A stretch of DNA of 64,000 bases, taken from positions 4,633,501-4,697,500 of the forward strand of contig NZ_CP047023.1 of assembly GCF_009796765.1 (NCBI RefSeq), given 5' to 3'. The position numbers and the translations under genes are program-made. This DNA is from Paraglaciecola sp. L3A3. GTDB taxonomy: Bacteria; Pseudomonadota; Gammaproteobacteria; Enterobacterales; Alteromonadaceae. Positions 27,732 through 37,389 of the stretch are shown piece after piece. Every line of letters starts with the position of its first letter. The stretch's first letter is position 1. The notes under the pieces are model-generated. The model was not told where the DNA came from. It worked only from the letters and a program-made list of their open reading frames with translations, and searched no databases.

Positions 27732-27814
27732 TCCATTAATGTACAGTTACGCATATTAAACTATTCATAAAGTTTATCACTCCAGTCAATATACAATCTT
27801 AAAGTAACAGAAAC

Positions 27815-27845
27815 AAAAAAGCCGATCATAAAGACCGGCTTTTTT
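27815..27845. terminator. Terminator between TonB receptor and EEP gene
   Basis: AAAAAAGCCG (27815-27824) pairs with CGGCTTTTTT (27836-27845). On the minus strand it lies 20 bases past the TonB receptor stop and ends in six Ts. The EEP gene downstream therefore probably depends on read-through or its own promoter. Confidence 0.8.
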
Positions 27846-27864
27846 AAAGTAAATTAATCTAATA

Positions 27865-30800
27865 TTAGAAAGTGTATTTAACACCTACTTTTACAGACCA
27901 AGTTGAGTCTCTATCTCTGAAGCGTATTGGTGAGTCACCAGCAGAAACGTCATTAGAAGAATAAACATATTGACCTGCGTCGTTAATTGAATAACTAAAC
28001 AAGTTACTAGAAGAGTTTCCAAATGGATTATTGAAAACAACACCAGAATCTTTGTCAATTATAGCTAAGGCATTTTTCAGGTCGACATAAAATATACCTT
28101 TATGCCCATCAAACAAACCAGGAATTTGTTGTTGAATTTTAAGATCCAATGTTGAATTCCACGGCCCTCTAAATTGGTTCTTAGAAACAATTCCACCTTC
28201 AGTAGAAATCCCGACGGCTTCAAGTTGCTCTACGATTTCGTTGTAGCTCATACCATTAGTAAAATCAACTGCAGCATCGTCTGCACCTGTAGGGACATAT
28301 GGTAAATAAGCGGCATTCAAATCAAGAGCTCCAGAGAATCCTGTATCACTGCGATTTTGGCTTAACTGCCAGCTGTAGGGTCTAGCAGACTTTCTTTGCC
28401 AGAAAGCACTGAAGGTTGTGTCGTATCCGTCAAAATACTGAGTTTTATATGACAAATTAAGAGACAACTTATGTTCAGTTTCATAAGAAGATGTACCTAT
28501 TTCTGGATTTTGCGGATCTATAGTTGGATGGAACTGATACGATGTATCAGTTGAGGTACCCGATGCAGAAAATCTATCTTCAATATTTTGATTAGCATAG
28601 GAAAAGTTCATATTCACACCATTGTCCCAGTACTTGGCCAATGTGAAAGTAGAAATAATCGAAGTACCGCCATCGATATTAGTTAATAATACATCACGAC
28701 TTTCTCTCGCACTTTCTCCCGATGTTGGGTCATATGCTTCATTATTGCTATCAAATGCGAAGGTATAGATTGGACGTCCATCGACCGTATATCCATTATT
28801 TCCTCGAGAAACATCTATCTGTCTTGTGATATCAGTCCAAAGTGGATCATTCTTATGGTCTTTATAAAGCACTTCAGCACTTACAAACCAATCAGCACCT
28901 AAACCTATAGAACTTAAGTCAGCCATATAATCTGCGGCTAAACTATATTGCCATACGGATGGAATTTCAAAATTTGGATCCGTTGCATCTATGTTAGAAA
29001 AAGCACCGTCTAACGAAGCGTTAGAGATAGCATCTAAGGCTGCTTGTGGAATAGAGTTTGGATCTGCATTGTCTAAGAAGGCGTCATCGCTACTAGATCT
29101 AAATAGTGCAATTCTTGAACCATCATTAGTAAATGAGTTAGAAATCCATACGTTAGGTTTACCACCACTAAATAAACCAAAACCACCTCGTACTGTTAAA
29201 TCATCCGAAGCAAGCCATGTAAAACCAAAACGAGGTAAAATTAAGTCTTTCCCATCCATATTTTCAGTATTTGTAAAATTATGACGTTCAACAAATAATG
29301 CATTCTCATTTGGCACGTCTTCATTAGAAATTACTTCATAACGTAAACCATAAACAATATTCAGAGAATCTGAGATATCCCAGCTATCTTCTACATAAAA
29401 AGCATGATTAGCTAAAGAGAAACTAGCTGCCGCTTCATCACGATTCAAACTTGGGTTATTTTGATATTCAAAGAAATTGGCGTTAGCAGCTTCTAAATCT
29501 TCAATACTATTAAAATACCAAGAACCTAAATAATGTTGCATAAAAATATTGTAAACATCAACAGACTCATATTCCCAACCAAATGATATAGCATGATCAT
29601 TTAGTAAATACTCACCACTGGCGCGTAATTGTAATGTTTCGTTTGTTAGCTGGTTTGCATGACGACTGTCATCTGGTCCAAAGTTAATTAGACCATTGTT
29701 ATGCGTAACTTTTACTTCTCCAAATTCAAGACCACCTAAAGGAACCTGACCATTTACACTCTCTTTATATGACATTTTAAATTCAGTAGAGAACTCATCA
29801 GTCCAATAAGAGAAAACTTGAGCCACATAAGAATCTATTTCATTTGAGCGGTTATACCAGTGAGAAGAAAGGTAAAGTTCATCGCTAGCTCCAGAACCAA
29901 CGTTACCTGCACTGTTACTAAATGCATGAGAATAGGCAAATGATGCTCTGTGGTCATCATTGATATTCCAATCTAATTTAAGTGAATATTTTTCATCTTC
30001 TAAAGGTATTGAAGCATTCCAATCACCAGCATCATAATCAAATAGATTTTGAGCAGCGGTTACAACACGATCAACATCGTCTTGGCTTATATTACTTGTT
30101 TCATTTGCTGCACCAGAACCTAAAACACCTTTACTCACAGAACTTGGCGCTTCAAAAGTTTCATAAGAAGCAAAGAAAAACAATGTATCTTCAACTATAG
30201 CTCCGCCAAGCGTTGCGCCATAACTTTCTTCTTTGAAACTCAACTCAACATCTCTTCCTGTAAAAGGATTTTCTGGAGTTCCTGCCCACGAATCTTTAGC
30301 TTGTTCGAAGAAAGCACTACCATGAAACTCATTAGTTCCTGACTTAGTTACTACGCTTATTTGTCCACCAGAAAAACCACCTTCTTTGGCACTAAATGGA
30401 GCGATTGCAACACTAATTTGCTCAACTGAGTCAAAAGCAATTGGTGAACGTTCAGTTGGATAACCATTACCTGCAAGACCAAAGTCATCATTTAAGTTAA
30501 CACCATCAACTTTAAGACTGTTATATCTAGGGTTACTACCACCTAGATATAAAGAAACTCCATCGTTTCCTACAACCGCTAAAGGATTTAATCTAACTAT
30601 ATCTTTTAAATCTCTGTTAAACGAAGATGTATCTGACAACGTATCACCGGAAAACACACTATTAGAACCAGCAGCATAATCAACTATTTGTGCAGAGCCT
30701 GTGACAGAAATACGCTCAATATCACCATTTTCTAAAACTTCTGATATACGAAATACTTCGCCCAAAGTGATAAACACATTTTGTAATGTCTTATCTTGAT

Positions 30801-31071
30801 AAACATCGGAATCGATTGTGATGGTATATGGTCCACCTACACGTAAGCCCTGTGCAAAGAAGCTACCAGAATCGTTTGTAGATAAAACTTTAGTGGTTCC
30901 TGAAGGTTCGTGAGTAATAGTAATTTTAGCGTCAGTCACAGCATTACCAGTTTCTGAAACCAAAGAACCACGAACTGAAGATGCAGTATCCTGAGCCATT
31001 GCAGCAGACGATAGTCCTACCGACATAGCTACAGCAATCGCGATACGATTAAACTTATTATTTCTTAACAT
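27865..31071 (-). CDS. Oar-like TonB-dependent receptor
   Basis: Outer-membrane transporter of 1068 aa. Signal peptide 1-26 (ending SSAAMAQ). A carboxypeptidase-regulatory-like beta domain (about 30-115) is followed by a plug domain (about 125-245, with the GVNLNDDFGLAG and GGFSGGQISVVTKSG segments) and a long beta-barrel ending in WSVKVGVKYTF, with the expected terminal Phe. The TonB box was not located. This type carries large substrates; the ligand is unknown. The promoter has a Pho box (31227-31244), and the next gene downstream encodes a secreted phosphodiesterase, suggesting uptake of phosphorus-containing compounds. Confidence 0.9.
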   Translation of the reverse strand: MLRNNKFNRIAIAVAMSVGLSSAAMAQDTASSVRGSLVSETGNAVTDAKITITHEPSGTTKVLSTNDSGSFFAQGLRVGGPYTITIDSDVYQDKTLQNVFITLGEVFRISEVLENGDIERISVTGSAQIVDYAAGSNSVFSGDTLSDTSSFNRDLKDIVRLNPLAVVGNDGVSLYLGGSNPRYNSLKVDGVNLNDDFGLAGNGYPTERSPIAFDSVEQISVAIAPFSAKEGGFSGGQISVVTKSGTNEFHGSAFFEQAKDSWAGTPENPFTGRDVELSFKEESYGATLGGAIVEDTLFFFASYETFEAPSSVSKGVLGSGAANETSNISQDDVDRVVTAAQNLFDYDAGDWNASIPLEDEKYSLKLDWNINDDHRASFAYSHAFSNSAGNVGSGASDELYLSSHWYNRSNEIDSYVAQVFSYWTDEFSTEFKMSYKESVNGQVPLGGLEFGEVKVTHNNGLINFGPDDSRHANQLTNETLQLRASGEYLLNDHAISFGWEYESVDVYNIFMQHYLGSWYFNSIEDLEAANANFFEYQNNPSLNRDEAAASFSLANHAFYVEDSWDISDSLNIVYGLRYEVISNEDVPNENALFVERHNFTNTENMDGKDLILPRFGFTWLASDDLTVRGGFGLFSGGKPNVWISNSFTNDGSRIALFRSSSDDAFLDNADPNSIPQAALDAISNASLDGAFSNIDATDPNFEIPSVWQYSLAADYMADLSSIGLGADWFVSAEVLYKDHKNDPLWTDITRQIDVSRGNNGYTVDGRPIYTFAFDSNNEAYDPTSGESARESRDVLLTNIDGGTSIISTFTLAKYWDNGVNMNFSYANQNIEDRFSASGTSTDTSYQFHPTIDPQNPEIGTSSYETEHKLSLNLSYKTQYFDGYDTTFSAFWQRKSARPYSWQLSQNRSDTGFSGALDLNAAYLPYVPTGADDAAVDFTNGMSYNEIVEQLEAVGISTEGGIVSKNQFRGPWNSTLDLKIQQQIPGLFDGHKGIFYVDLKNALAIIDKDSGVVFNNPFGNSSSNLFSYSINDAGQYVYSSNDVSAGDSPIRFRDRDSTWSVKVGVKYTF

Positions 31072-31435
31072 GTGTTCATTCCTATTTATAGTGTGTTCTT
31101 TAACAACATTGTATTCTTAAAAAAAATTTCCATTTGCCTAATAATCCTTACAGATTTAGCGAGGCTTTTAATGGTCGTTGTTAATACGACTTCTAATTAA
31201 AACGGCCTGAGTGTAACAGATAGATTATGACACTTTTATTACAGCCACAAGTGTGTTGTGCAAAATTCATCAAACTGTCGCATTTCTATTGCGAAATCAC
31301 ACAAGTTAACAACATACTTTAACAATAAGCTAACAAAACTGACCAGGTGGTCTATCAAAAAAAGTTTCTTTTCCTAACTGACTTTTATCAAGTTCACTGG
31401 TATCTTCTGATTATCTACTTTTCATTTGGACTGTT
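31072..31435. other. Divergent regulatory region, TonB receptor / udk
   Basis: 364 bases between divergent genes. It holds the minus-strand Pho-box promoter (31210-31244) and a long leader for the receptor mRNA. On the udk side is a small palindrome GACCA-GG-TGGTC (31340-31351), which could be an operator for an unknown regulator. No RNA gene was recognised. Confidence 0.5.
31210..31244 (-). promoter_or_regulatory. Pho box promoter of the TonB receptor
   Basis: Read on the minus strand, CTGTAATAAAAGTGTCAT (31244 to 31227) matches 16 of 18 positions of the PhoB box CTGTCATAWAWCTGTCAY, including the two 7-base repeats four bases apart. Eleven bases further is TACACT (31215 to 31210), a reasonable -10 at the spacing used in PhoB-activated promoters. 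This implies induction by phosphate starvation. A 5' leader of about 130 bases would result. Confidence 0.6.
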
Positions 31436-32059
31436 ATGTCGACCCCGTTAATAATTGCAATTTCAGGTGCATCAGGCTCTGGTAAATCTTTATTTACTGA
31501 AAATCTATTAAAAGAGTTTTCTGAAGAAGGTAAATCGGTACAGATTTTACGAGAAGATCATTATTATCGCGCTCAAGATAACTTAGCTATGTCTGACCGT
31601 GAAAAAACCAATTATGATCACCCTAAAGCTTTTGAACATGAACTACTGGTCAAACATTTAGCCGCTTTAAAAAAATGGCAATCAATTGAATATCCTCACT
31701 ACTGTTACAAAACCCACACTAGACTTGACCAAACAGAAACATTAATCTCTGCGCCTGTCATTATTATCGAAGGTATAATGTTGTTAGCCAATGATGCTCT
31801 ACAACATATGTTTGATATTAAAATATTTGTTGATACCCCTTTAGATATTTGCCTGTTACGAAGAATGAAACGAGACATAGCAGAAAGAGGACGAACTCTA
31901 GACTCGGTTGCCAATCAATATGAATCTACAGTTAAACCTATGTACCACCAGTTTATTGCTCCTAGTCGGTTCACAGCGGATGTAATTGTCACTCAAGGTG
32001 GCGAAAACAAAATTGCTTTAGATGTCATTAAATCTCACATACAACAAACTTTGTTGTAA
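31436..32059 (+). CDS. udk: Uridine kinase Udk
   Basis: Phosphorylates uridine and cytidine in pyrimidine salvage. The 207-aa length fits bacterial Udk. Walker A GASGSGKS is near residues 10-17; REDHYYR and NYDHPKAFE are the conserved substrate-binding segments, and RRMKRDIAERGR the lid. It heads a three-gene group with nupC (49 bases later) and a dioxygenase. Confidence 0.9.
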   Translation: MSTPLIIAISGASGSGKSLFTENLLKEFSEEGKSVQILREDHYYRAQDNLAMSDREKTNYDHPKAFEHELLVKHLAALKKWQSIEYPHYCYKTHTRLDQTETLISAPVIIIEGIMLLANDALQHMFDIKIFVDTPLDICLLRRMKRDIAERGRTLDSVANQYESTVKPMYHQFIAPSRFTADVIVTQGGENKIALDVIKSHIQQTLL

Positions 32060-32108
32060 TTTGCATAGTTAATTAACAAAAAATAAGAATAAAAATAAAG
32101 GAAATAAT

Positions 32109-33317
32109 ATGGTTAGTTTAATTGGCGTGGCGCTCATGTTGTTAATTGCATATGCAGCATCAGTCCATAGAAAATCGATTAATTGGAGAACGGTTGGCGG
32201 CGCATTTGCCATTCAGGCCTCTGTAGGTGCGTTAGTATTATATTTCCCTCCTGGGATACAATTTTTATTGGCGTTAACAGGGTATGTAGAAAATATCATC
32301 GGCTACAGCCAAGATGGTATAAATTTCATTTTTGGTGATTTAGGCAACAAATCCATTGGTTTTATTTTTGCCTTTAATGTCTTGCCCGTTATTATATTTT
32401 TCTCATCTTTGATTACCGTTTTATACCACCTTAAAATAATGAATATTATTATTACTGGTATCGGTGGTGCTCTACAGAAGCTATTAAAAACTAGCCGTCC
32501 AGAATCTATGTCTGCTGCGGCAAATATTTTTGTGGGTCAAACTGAAGCACCTCTAGTCATTAAACCTTACATCCCAAATTTAACTCGCTCTGAATTATTT
32601 GCGGTTATGGTAGGAGGCTTAGCCTCCATAGCAGGTTCTGTAATGGCTGGGTATGCCGGTATGGGTGTCGAAATAAAATACCTTCTTGCCGCAAGTTTTA
32701 TGGCGGCACCAGGTGGATTATTAATGGCCAAAATTATTATTCCTGAAACCGAAGAATATAAAAACGAGTTAACAGAAGAAGCTAGCAAAGAAAACGAATA
32801 TGCCAATGTGTTTGATGCAGCCGCAAGTGGTGCAGCATCTGGACTCAAACTAGCAGTAAATGTAGGTGCAATGTTATTAGCTTTTATCGGGTTAATAGCA
32901 TTATTAAATGGCTTAATTGGTTGGGCCGGCGGCTTATTTGGAGCTGAAGAACTCAGTTTCCAGGTTATACTTGGTTACTTATTCCAACCAATTGCGTGGA
33001 CCTTAGGTATACCATGGGAAGAAGCTAACTTAGCAGGCAGCTTCATTGGCCAAAAAATGGTAGTAAATGAGTTTGTGGCTTATTTAGATTTTCTTAAGTA
33101 CCAAGAAGATTTATCACCTCATAGTCAGGCGATCATTATTTTTTCTTTATGTGGTTTTGCCAACTTCTCATCTATCGCAATTTTAATGGGCGGAATAGGT
33201 GCTTTAGCACCCAATAGACGCCAAGAGATAGCTCAGTTAGGTTTAAAAACTGTATTAGCTGCAACATTAGCAAACCTAATGAGTGCGGCTCTCGCAGGTT
33301 TTTACCTTAGCTTGTAA
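32109..33317 (+). CDS. nupC: NupC-type concentrative nucleoside transporter
   Basis: CNT-family proton- or sodium-coupled nucleoside importer, 402 aa, inner membrane, with the N-terminal helices, Gate domain and conserved nucleoside-binding motifs ([12 protein letters not shown] near 150; NEFVAYLDF near 322; [12 protein letters not shown] near 355). AAGGAA precedes the ATG. Placement beside udk fits uptake followed by phosphorylation of pyrimidine nucleosides. Confidence 0.92.
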   Translation: MVSLIGVALMLLIAYAASVHRKSINWRTVGGAFAIQASVGALVLYFPPGIQFLLALTGYVENIIGYSQDGINFIFGDLGNKSIGFIFAFNVLPVIIFFSSLITVLYHLKIMNIIITGIGGALQKLLKTSRPESMSAAANIFVGQTEAPLVIKPYIPNLTRSELFAVMVGGLASIAGSVMAGYAGMGVEIKYLLAASFMAAPGGLLMAKIIIPETEEYKNELTEEASKENEYANVFDAAASGAASGLKLAVNVGAMLLAFIGLIALLNGLIGWAGGLFGAEELSFQVILGYLFQPIAWTLGIPWEEANLAGSFIGQKMVVNEFVAYLDFLKYQEDLSPHSQAIIIFSLCGFANFSSIAILMGGIGALAPNRRQEIAQLGLKTVLAATLANLMSAALAGFYLSL

Positions 33318-33345
33318 TAACAAATTGAATATTTAAAGGTTTAAT

Positions 33346-34182
33346 ATGGAACTCATTGCAGTTGACTACAATGCCCCTGATGCAGACAAATTATTTGTTG
33401 AATCACTCCACAAAACTGGTTTTGGGGTATTAAAAAATCACCCTATCAGCCAACAAAGAGTGTCGAGTATTTATCAACACTGGCAAGATTTCTTTAATAG
33501 TAACGAAAAGAATGATTATGCCTACGATAAAAAAAACCATGACGGATTCTTTTCTACTCAAGTATCAGAAACAGCTAAGGGCTTTAAAAAGAAAGATATT
33601 AAAGAATATTTCCACTATTACCCTTGGGGTCGTTGTCCTGAGGCATTAAAACAGGAAATATCTGATTATTATCGCGACACGAATACTTTAGCATCAGAAC
33701 TATTAGCTTGGGTTGAAAAGTATTCCCCTGCAGAAGTTTCAGCTAAATATTCACAAATGTTATCTAGCATGGTGACAAATAGTGAACAAACTTTACTACG
33801 CATTCTTCATTATCCGCCACTAGACGGTTCTGAAGAGCCTGATGCAATCCGCGCAGCTGCTCATGAAGATATTAATCTTTTAACTATCTTACCCTCAGCA
33901 AATGAACCTGGTTTGCAAGTAAAAGGCACTGGCGATTCTTGGATAGACGTGCCCTGTGATTTTGGCAATCTTATAGTCAATATAGGCGATATGCTGCAAG
34001 AAGCATCAGGTGGCTATTTCCCTTCCACTACACACAGAGTAATTAATCCACAAGGAAGTGATCAAACTAAATCACGGATTTCTTTACCGCTATTTTTGCA
34101 TCCTAATCCAGAAGTTGTTTTGTCGGATAGATATACAGCTAAAAGTTATTTGCAAGAGCGTTTAAGAGAATTAGGCGTTTAA
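33346..34182 (+). CDS. Isopenicillin-N-synthase-like 2OG-Fe(II) oxygenase
   Basis: Non-heme iron oxygenase of the IPNS/2-oxoglutarate family, 278 aa, cytoplasmic. The iron facial triad is visible as His-x-Asp in AAHEDINLL (about 172-174) and His in TTHRVINP (about 229), with the 2OG-binding R-x-S in KSRISLPLF (about 245). An N-terminal DIOX_N-like domain precedes. Substrate unknown. It follows nupC by 28 bases, so an action on a nucleoside or nucleobase is an attractive inference, since thymine-7-hydroxylase belongs to this fold. Confidence 0.8.
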   Translation: MELIAVDYNAPDADKLFVESLHKTGFGVLKNHPISQQRVSSIYQHWQDFFNSNEKNDYAYDKKNHDGFFSTQVSETAKGFKKKDIKEYFHYYPWGRCPEALKQEISDYYRDTNTLASELLAWVEKYSPAEVSAKYSQMLSSMVTNSEQTLLRILHYPPLDGSEEPDAIRAAAHEDINLLTILPSANEPGLQVKGTGDSWIDVPCDFGNLIVNIGDMLQEASGGYFPSTTHRVINPQGSDQTKSRISLPLFLHPNPEVVLSDRYTAKSYLQERLRELGV

Positions 34183-34187
34183 CCAAT

Positions 34188-34236
34188 AAAAAACCTGCTC
34201 GATAAAGTGGAAAATAAATTACTTTATTCGAGCAGG
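34188..34236 (-). terminator. Minus-strand terminator after the TPR lipoprotein
   Basis: CCTGCTCGATAAAGT (34194-34208) pairs with ACTTTATTCGAGCAGG (34221-34236) with one bulge, a stem of about 15 bp. On the minus strand the stem is followed by six Ts, so it ends the TPR lipoprotein transcript; it may also protect the 3' end of the opposite mRNA. Confidence 0.85.
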
Positions 34237-34257
34237 GGCTTAATCTTTAATTGTTTA

Positions 34258-35424
34258 TTACAATGAACTTAATTGCACTAATTTAGCTTGATAAACATCT
34301 TTCTCTTGCATGGTACTTGCGTTATTTCTGGCTAGTTTCAAGTAACGTTCAACTTGTTGTACCTCGCCAATTTGCAAATATACTTTTGCCAAACCATAAT
34401 AAATTTCATGCCTACTACGATCTAAAGTTAATGCTTTTCTGAAATGGGCCAAGGCTTCATTCCAATTTTTTCTTTCTATCTGTTCTTCACCTAAATTTAA
34501 ATGATAATCAGGGTTTCTCTTACGCTTCTGTTCAACACGCAGAAGAATGTCGTTAGCCTGCTCTTTTCTATCAGTAACACTATACAAATAAGCTAAGTTT
34601 TCTAAAACAGTCAAATTGTTAGGATCAATATTTAGCGCATATTCATAAGCACTTTCGGCTTGCTCGAAATATTCCATATGGCGATATAAAATTGCCATAT
34701 TAATCCACGCAGGTTGAAATTCCGGATTCAACGTCAGAGCTTCTCGAAAGTAGTTATAAGCTTTATGAAAATGGTTATTTATTAAAGCATCAGCGCCCTT
34801 ATTGTTATAAAACATAGCGATAACACTGTCTTTATTAACAATCTTTTTTGGTAATGAAACTCTTGATACTTGTGGGTCAAAGTCTACTTGATAACTTGGG
34901 TTGTAAAGAGCCAACACTTTTTTAGGTGCACTGGTGCTTAGACGCAAATTAATATGCCCATTCACTAAACTATAACCATTTCGTCTAGACCAAGATTCAG
35001 GAACCATTACTTCTTGGAAATCAACATGAAATCCAGCTTCTTTGGCTAACGAATACATCATAATTGACATAGACAAACAGTTAGCGGCACGATTGTGAAA
35101 TGTCTCACTTGCTAATGTATTTGCATCACCACGATACAATAAATTCATTTCAGAACGATCAAAAATAGCATGTACCAAGGTTGCCATTTGTTCAGTTGGC
35201 TCTTCAATTGGTTCGAGTAAATTATGTACAAACATTTTTGCTTCATCATCTAGATAAAAAATATCTTGTTCTGATTCCACTTTAAAATGTTTGGCTTCAG
35301 CAAACCCTTGATCATAAAATTGTGGAGCATCGATAGAGACTGTTTTATTGATGTTTGATTGGCAAGAAACAAACAATATAAAGCTAGTGGTTAAGATTAA
35401 TAACCTTGTTAGAGCAGTTTTCAT
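34258..35424 (-). CDS. Lipoprotein with transglutaminase-like domain and TPR repeats
   Basis: 388 aa. Lipobox LFVSCQS makes Cys21 the lipidated residue. The N-terminal half contains a transglutaminase-like core: NRAANCLSMSIM (putative catalytic Cys near 112) and a His in SLVNGHINL. At least four TPR repeats follow (about 210-380), e.g. AWINMAILYRHMEYFEQAESAYEYAL cut into its helices at 244-270. Likely a periplasmic scaffold or peptidase-like protein. AGGTAGGA precedes the ATG. Function unknown. Confidence 0.75.
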   Translation of the reverse strand: MKTALTRLLILTTSFILFVSCQSNINKTVSIDAPQFYDQGFAEAKHFKVESEQDIFYLDDEAKMFVHNLLEPIEEPTEQMATLVHAIFDRSEMNLLYRGDANTLASETFHNRAANCLSMSIMMYSLAKEAGFHVDFQEVMVPESWSRRNGYSLVNGHINLRLSTSAPKKVLALYNPSYQVDFDPQVSRVSLPKKIVNKDSVIAMFYNNKGADALINNHFHKAYNYFREALTLNPEFQPAWINMAILYRHMEYFEQAESAYEYALNIDPNNLTVLENLAYLYSVTDRKEQANDILLRVEQKRKRNPDYHLNLGEEQIERKNWNEALAHFRKALTLDRSRHEIYYGLAKVYLQIGEVQQVERYLKLARNNASTMQEKDVYQAKLVQLSSL

Positions 35425-35678
35425 AATTAATATCCTACCTCAGTTAGCTATCCTTAAATCTAGTTCACTTCACAGAAAACTCTAGGATATTTAACATTTG
35501 ATTAACAAAGAGATATTAACATAGATAAAACAATGGATAGAATTTTCATCTCATAAACCAAGCCGTTCAACCCTTTCGCTTTTAAATAAGTACTTTTTAC
35601 ATCGATTTCAGGTTAACTATTTTATCTACAGCGCAGACGTAATAAACTTAAGCCAGACTCAATAACAAAAGACAAATT

Positions 35679-36392
35679 ATGAAAGTTGCCATTTTAGGTG
35701 CCATGGACGAAGAAATAACACTGATCCGCCAATCATTAAAAGATTGCCAAGAAATTCAGTACAATCATTTAACCGCCTATGTTGGCCTTTTAGGTAATGT
35801 AGAAATCACTCTGATAAAATGTGGTATAGGTAAAGTAGCAGCTGCAGTTTCCACCGTTTCAGTTATCAATCACTTCAATCCAGATTACGTAATTAATACC
35901 GGCTCTGCAGGCGGGTTTGCCGCACATCTAAATATTGGTGATATTGTCATTGCCAACGAACTACGCCACCACGATGCTGATTTAACACACTTTGGTTATG
36001 AGTTAGGGCAAAATGCTGGCATGCCAGCGCAATTTACTTGTGATACAAAATTAGCTGAATGTGCATCTTTAGCAGCCAAAGAACTAAAAGGTTTACAAAT
36101 CGAAAACGGCCTAATTTGTACTGGCGACTCTTTTATTGGCAGTGATGAAGCAGCTGCAGTTATACGTCAAAACTTTCCGAAGGTGTGCGCAGTTGAAATG
36201 GAAGGCGTGGCGATTGCACAAGCTTGTTATTTACTAAACACGCCATTTCTAGTGATTCGTTCTTTGTCTGACATAGCAGGTAAAACATCGACAGTCTCAT
36301 TCCAAACGTATTTAGAACAGGCAGCTAAAAACTCAGCCAAGTTAGTGATACAAACTATCGAAAAAATGTCTCAATCTGCCAATGTTGCTTAA
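35679..36392 (+). CDS. mtnN: MTA/SAH nucleosidase MtnN
   Basis: 5'-methylthioadenosine/S-adenosylhomocysteine nucleosidase, recycling products of SAM use and feeding autoinducer-2 synthesis where luxS exists. The 237-aa length is normal. N-terminal MKVAILGAMDEEI holds the catalytic Glu12; the purine site GSAGGF and the ribose/catalytic segment VEMEGVAIAQ and RSLSDIAG (catalytic Asp) are present. The cobD-like gene follows 13 bases later. Confidence 0.95.
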   Translation: MKVAILGAMDEEITLIRQSLKDCQEIQYNHLTAYVGLLGNVEITLIKCGIGKVAAAVSTVSVINHFNPDYVINTGSAGGFAAHLNIGDIVIANELRHHDADLTHFGYELGQNAGMPAQFTCDTKLAECASLAAKELKGLQIENGLICTGDSFIGSDEAAAVIRQNFPKVCAVEMEGVAIAQACYLLNTPFLVIRSLSDIAGKTSTVSFQTYLEQAAKNSAKLVIQTIEKMSQSANVA

Positions 36393-36405
36393 CTAAGCCC
36401 GACAG

Positions 36406-37368
36406 ATGCAGGCACTAATTGAAGTATTAACTAGTCAATTTTGGTTATCTTATTGGACTTTACTAATCATAGTTGTAGTGGAAAAAAATCTTTCGTGGCC
36501 AGAAAAATATCACCCGCTAAGTTTATACAAATTATTTGCAATACGAATGGCAAAGAAGGTTCTGCCATCTGCAGATTACTCAACGCAGCAACAAAAAATA
36601 TCAGGGGCTTTAGCAGCTATGGTTTTGTTATTGCCCTTGATTGTAATCATAGCAATATTTATTTATCTGTCTGAATACCCAATGTTCTTTCAAGGTTTTT
36701 TGTTATTGATCGCTCTACGTTTTCAATATGTTTTAAACATCAGCACTAAGATTGCCAACTATTTATCCGCAGATAAAAAGATCTTAGCAAGACATACTTT
36801 GCAACCTATTATCTTAAGAGAAACGGACAAGTTATCGCCAATGGGCCTTGCTAAAGCAAACTGCGAAACCATAGTATTAAGGTTCAGTTATCAATATTGT
36901 GCAGTCATTTTTTGGTTTCTATTAACTGGCGGCGTGGGTGCCATTATTTACCGGGCTTTATATGAGAGTTCACAATGTTGGAACATAAAGCTGAAGCGTT
37001 TTAAGCACTTTGGCTTAATAGTGAATAAATTACTTCGGCTTTTACAATGGACACCCAACTTTTTAGTCGGGTTAAGTTTGATAATAGTCTCTGCTAATTT
37101 TGCTAGTTTAAAAGTATTAAAAACTAAAAGAAGTTATTTTGAGCAACGCTTTTATCTGTTAAATATTGCAGGCACCGTTTTAAATATTGAGTTAGGCGGG
37201 CCTGCATTTTATGAAAATAAAAAAACTCGTACGGAAAAGTGTGGAGGTATTCGACAAGTTACTTTAGCGGATATTTTGCGTACTAAAAACATTTTAAATC
37301 TCAGCACCTATTTATGGCTGACATTGTGTTTTTTAGGCTATACATTTATATTCATTAACATCAATTAA
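36406..37368 (+). CDS. cobD: CobD/CbiB-family cobalamin biosynthesis membrane protein
   Basis: 320-aa inner-membrane protein of the CobD/CbiB family, which attaches the aminopropanol arm to adenosylcobyric acid. Membrane helices are seen near 12-30, 65-88, 90-110, 165-190, 225-245 and 300-318. The conserved PRHP-like motif appears as KYHPLSLYKLF. The family core RETDKLSPMGLAKANCETIVLRFSY is present but diverged. It is cotranscribed with mtnN and a rhodanese gene. Whether full cobalamin synthesis or only salvage exists cannot be told here. Confidence 0.75.
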   Translation: MQALIEVLTSQFWLSYWTLLIIVVVEKNLSWPEKYHPLSLYKLFAIRMAKKVLPSADYSTQQQKISGALAAMVLLLPLIVIIAIFIYLSEYPMFFQGFLLLIALRFQYVLNISTKIANYLSADKKILARHTLQPIILRETDKLSPMGLAKANCETIVLRFSYQYCAVIFWFLLTGGVGAIIYRALYESSQCWNIKLKRFKHFGLIVNKLLRLLQWTPNFLVGLSLIIVSANFASLKVLKTKRSYFEQRFYLLNIAGTVLNIELGGPAFYENKKTRTEKCGGIRQVTLADILRTKNILNLSTYLWLTLCFLGYTFIFININ

Positions 37369-37389
37369 CTATCCAGAGGCTGGAGCATC

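Noticed and set aside
31340..31351. GACCA-GG-TGGTC as a FadR or TetR operator before udk
   Set aside because: Only a 5-bp inverted repeat; it does not match the FadR consensus and no regulator gene is nearby.
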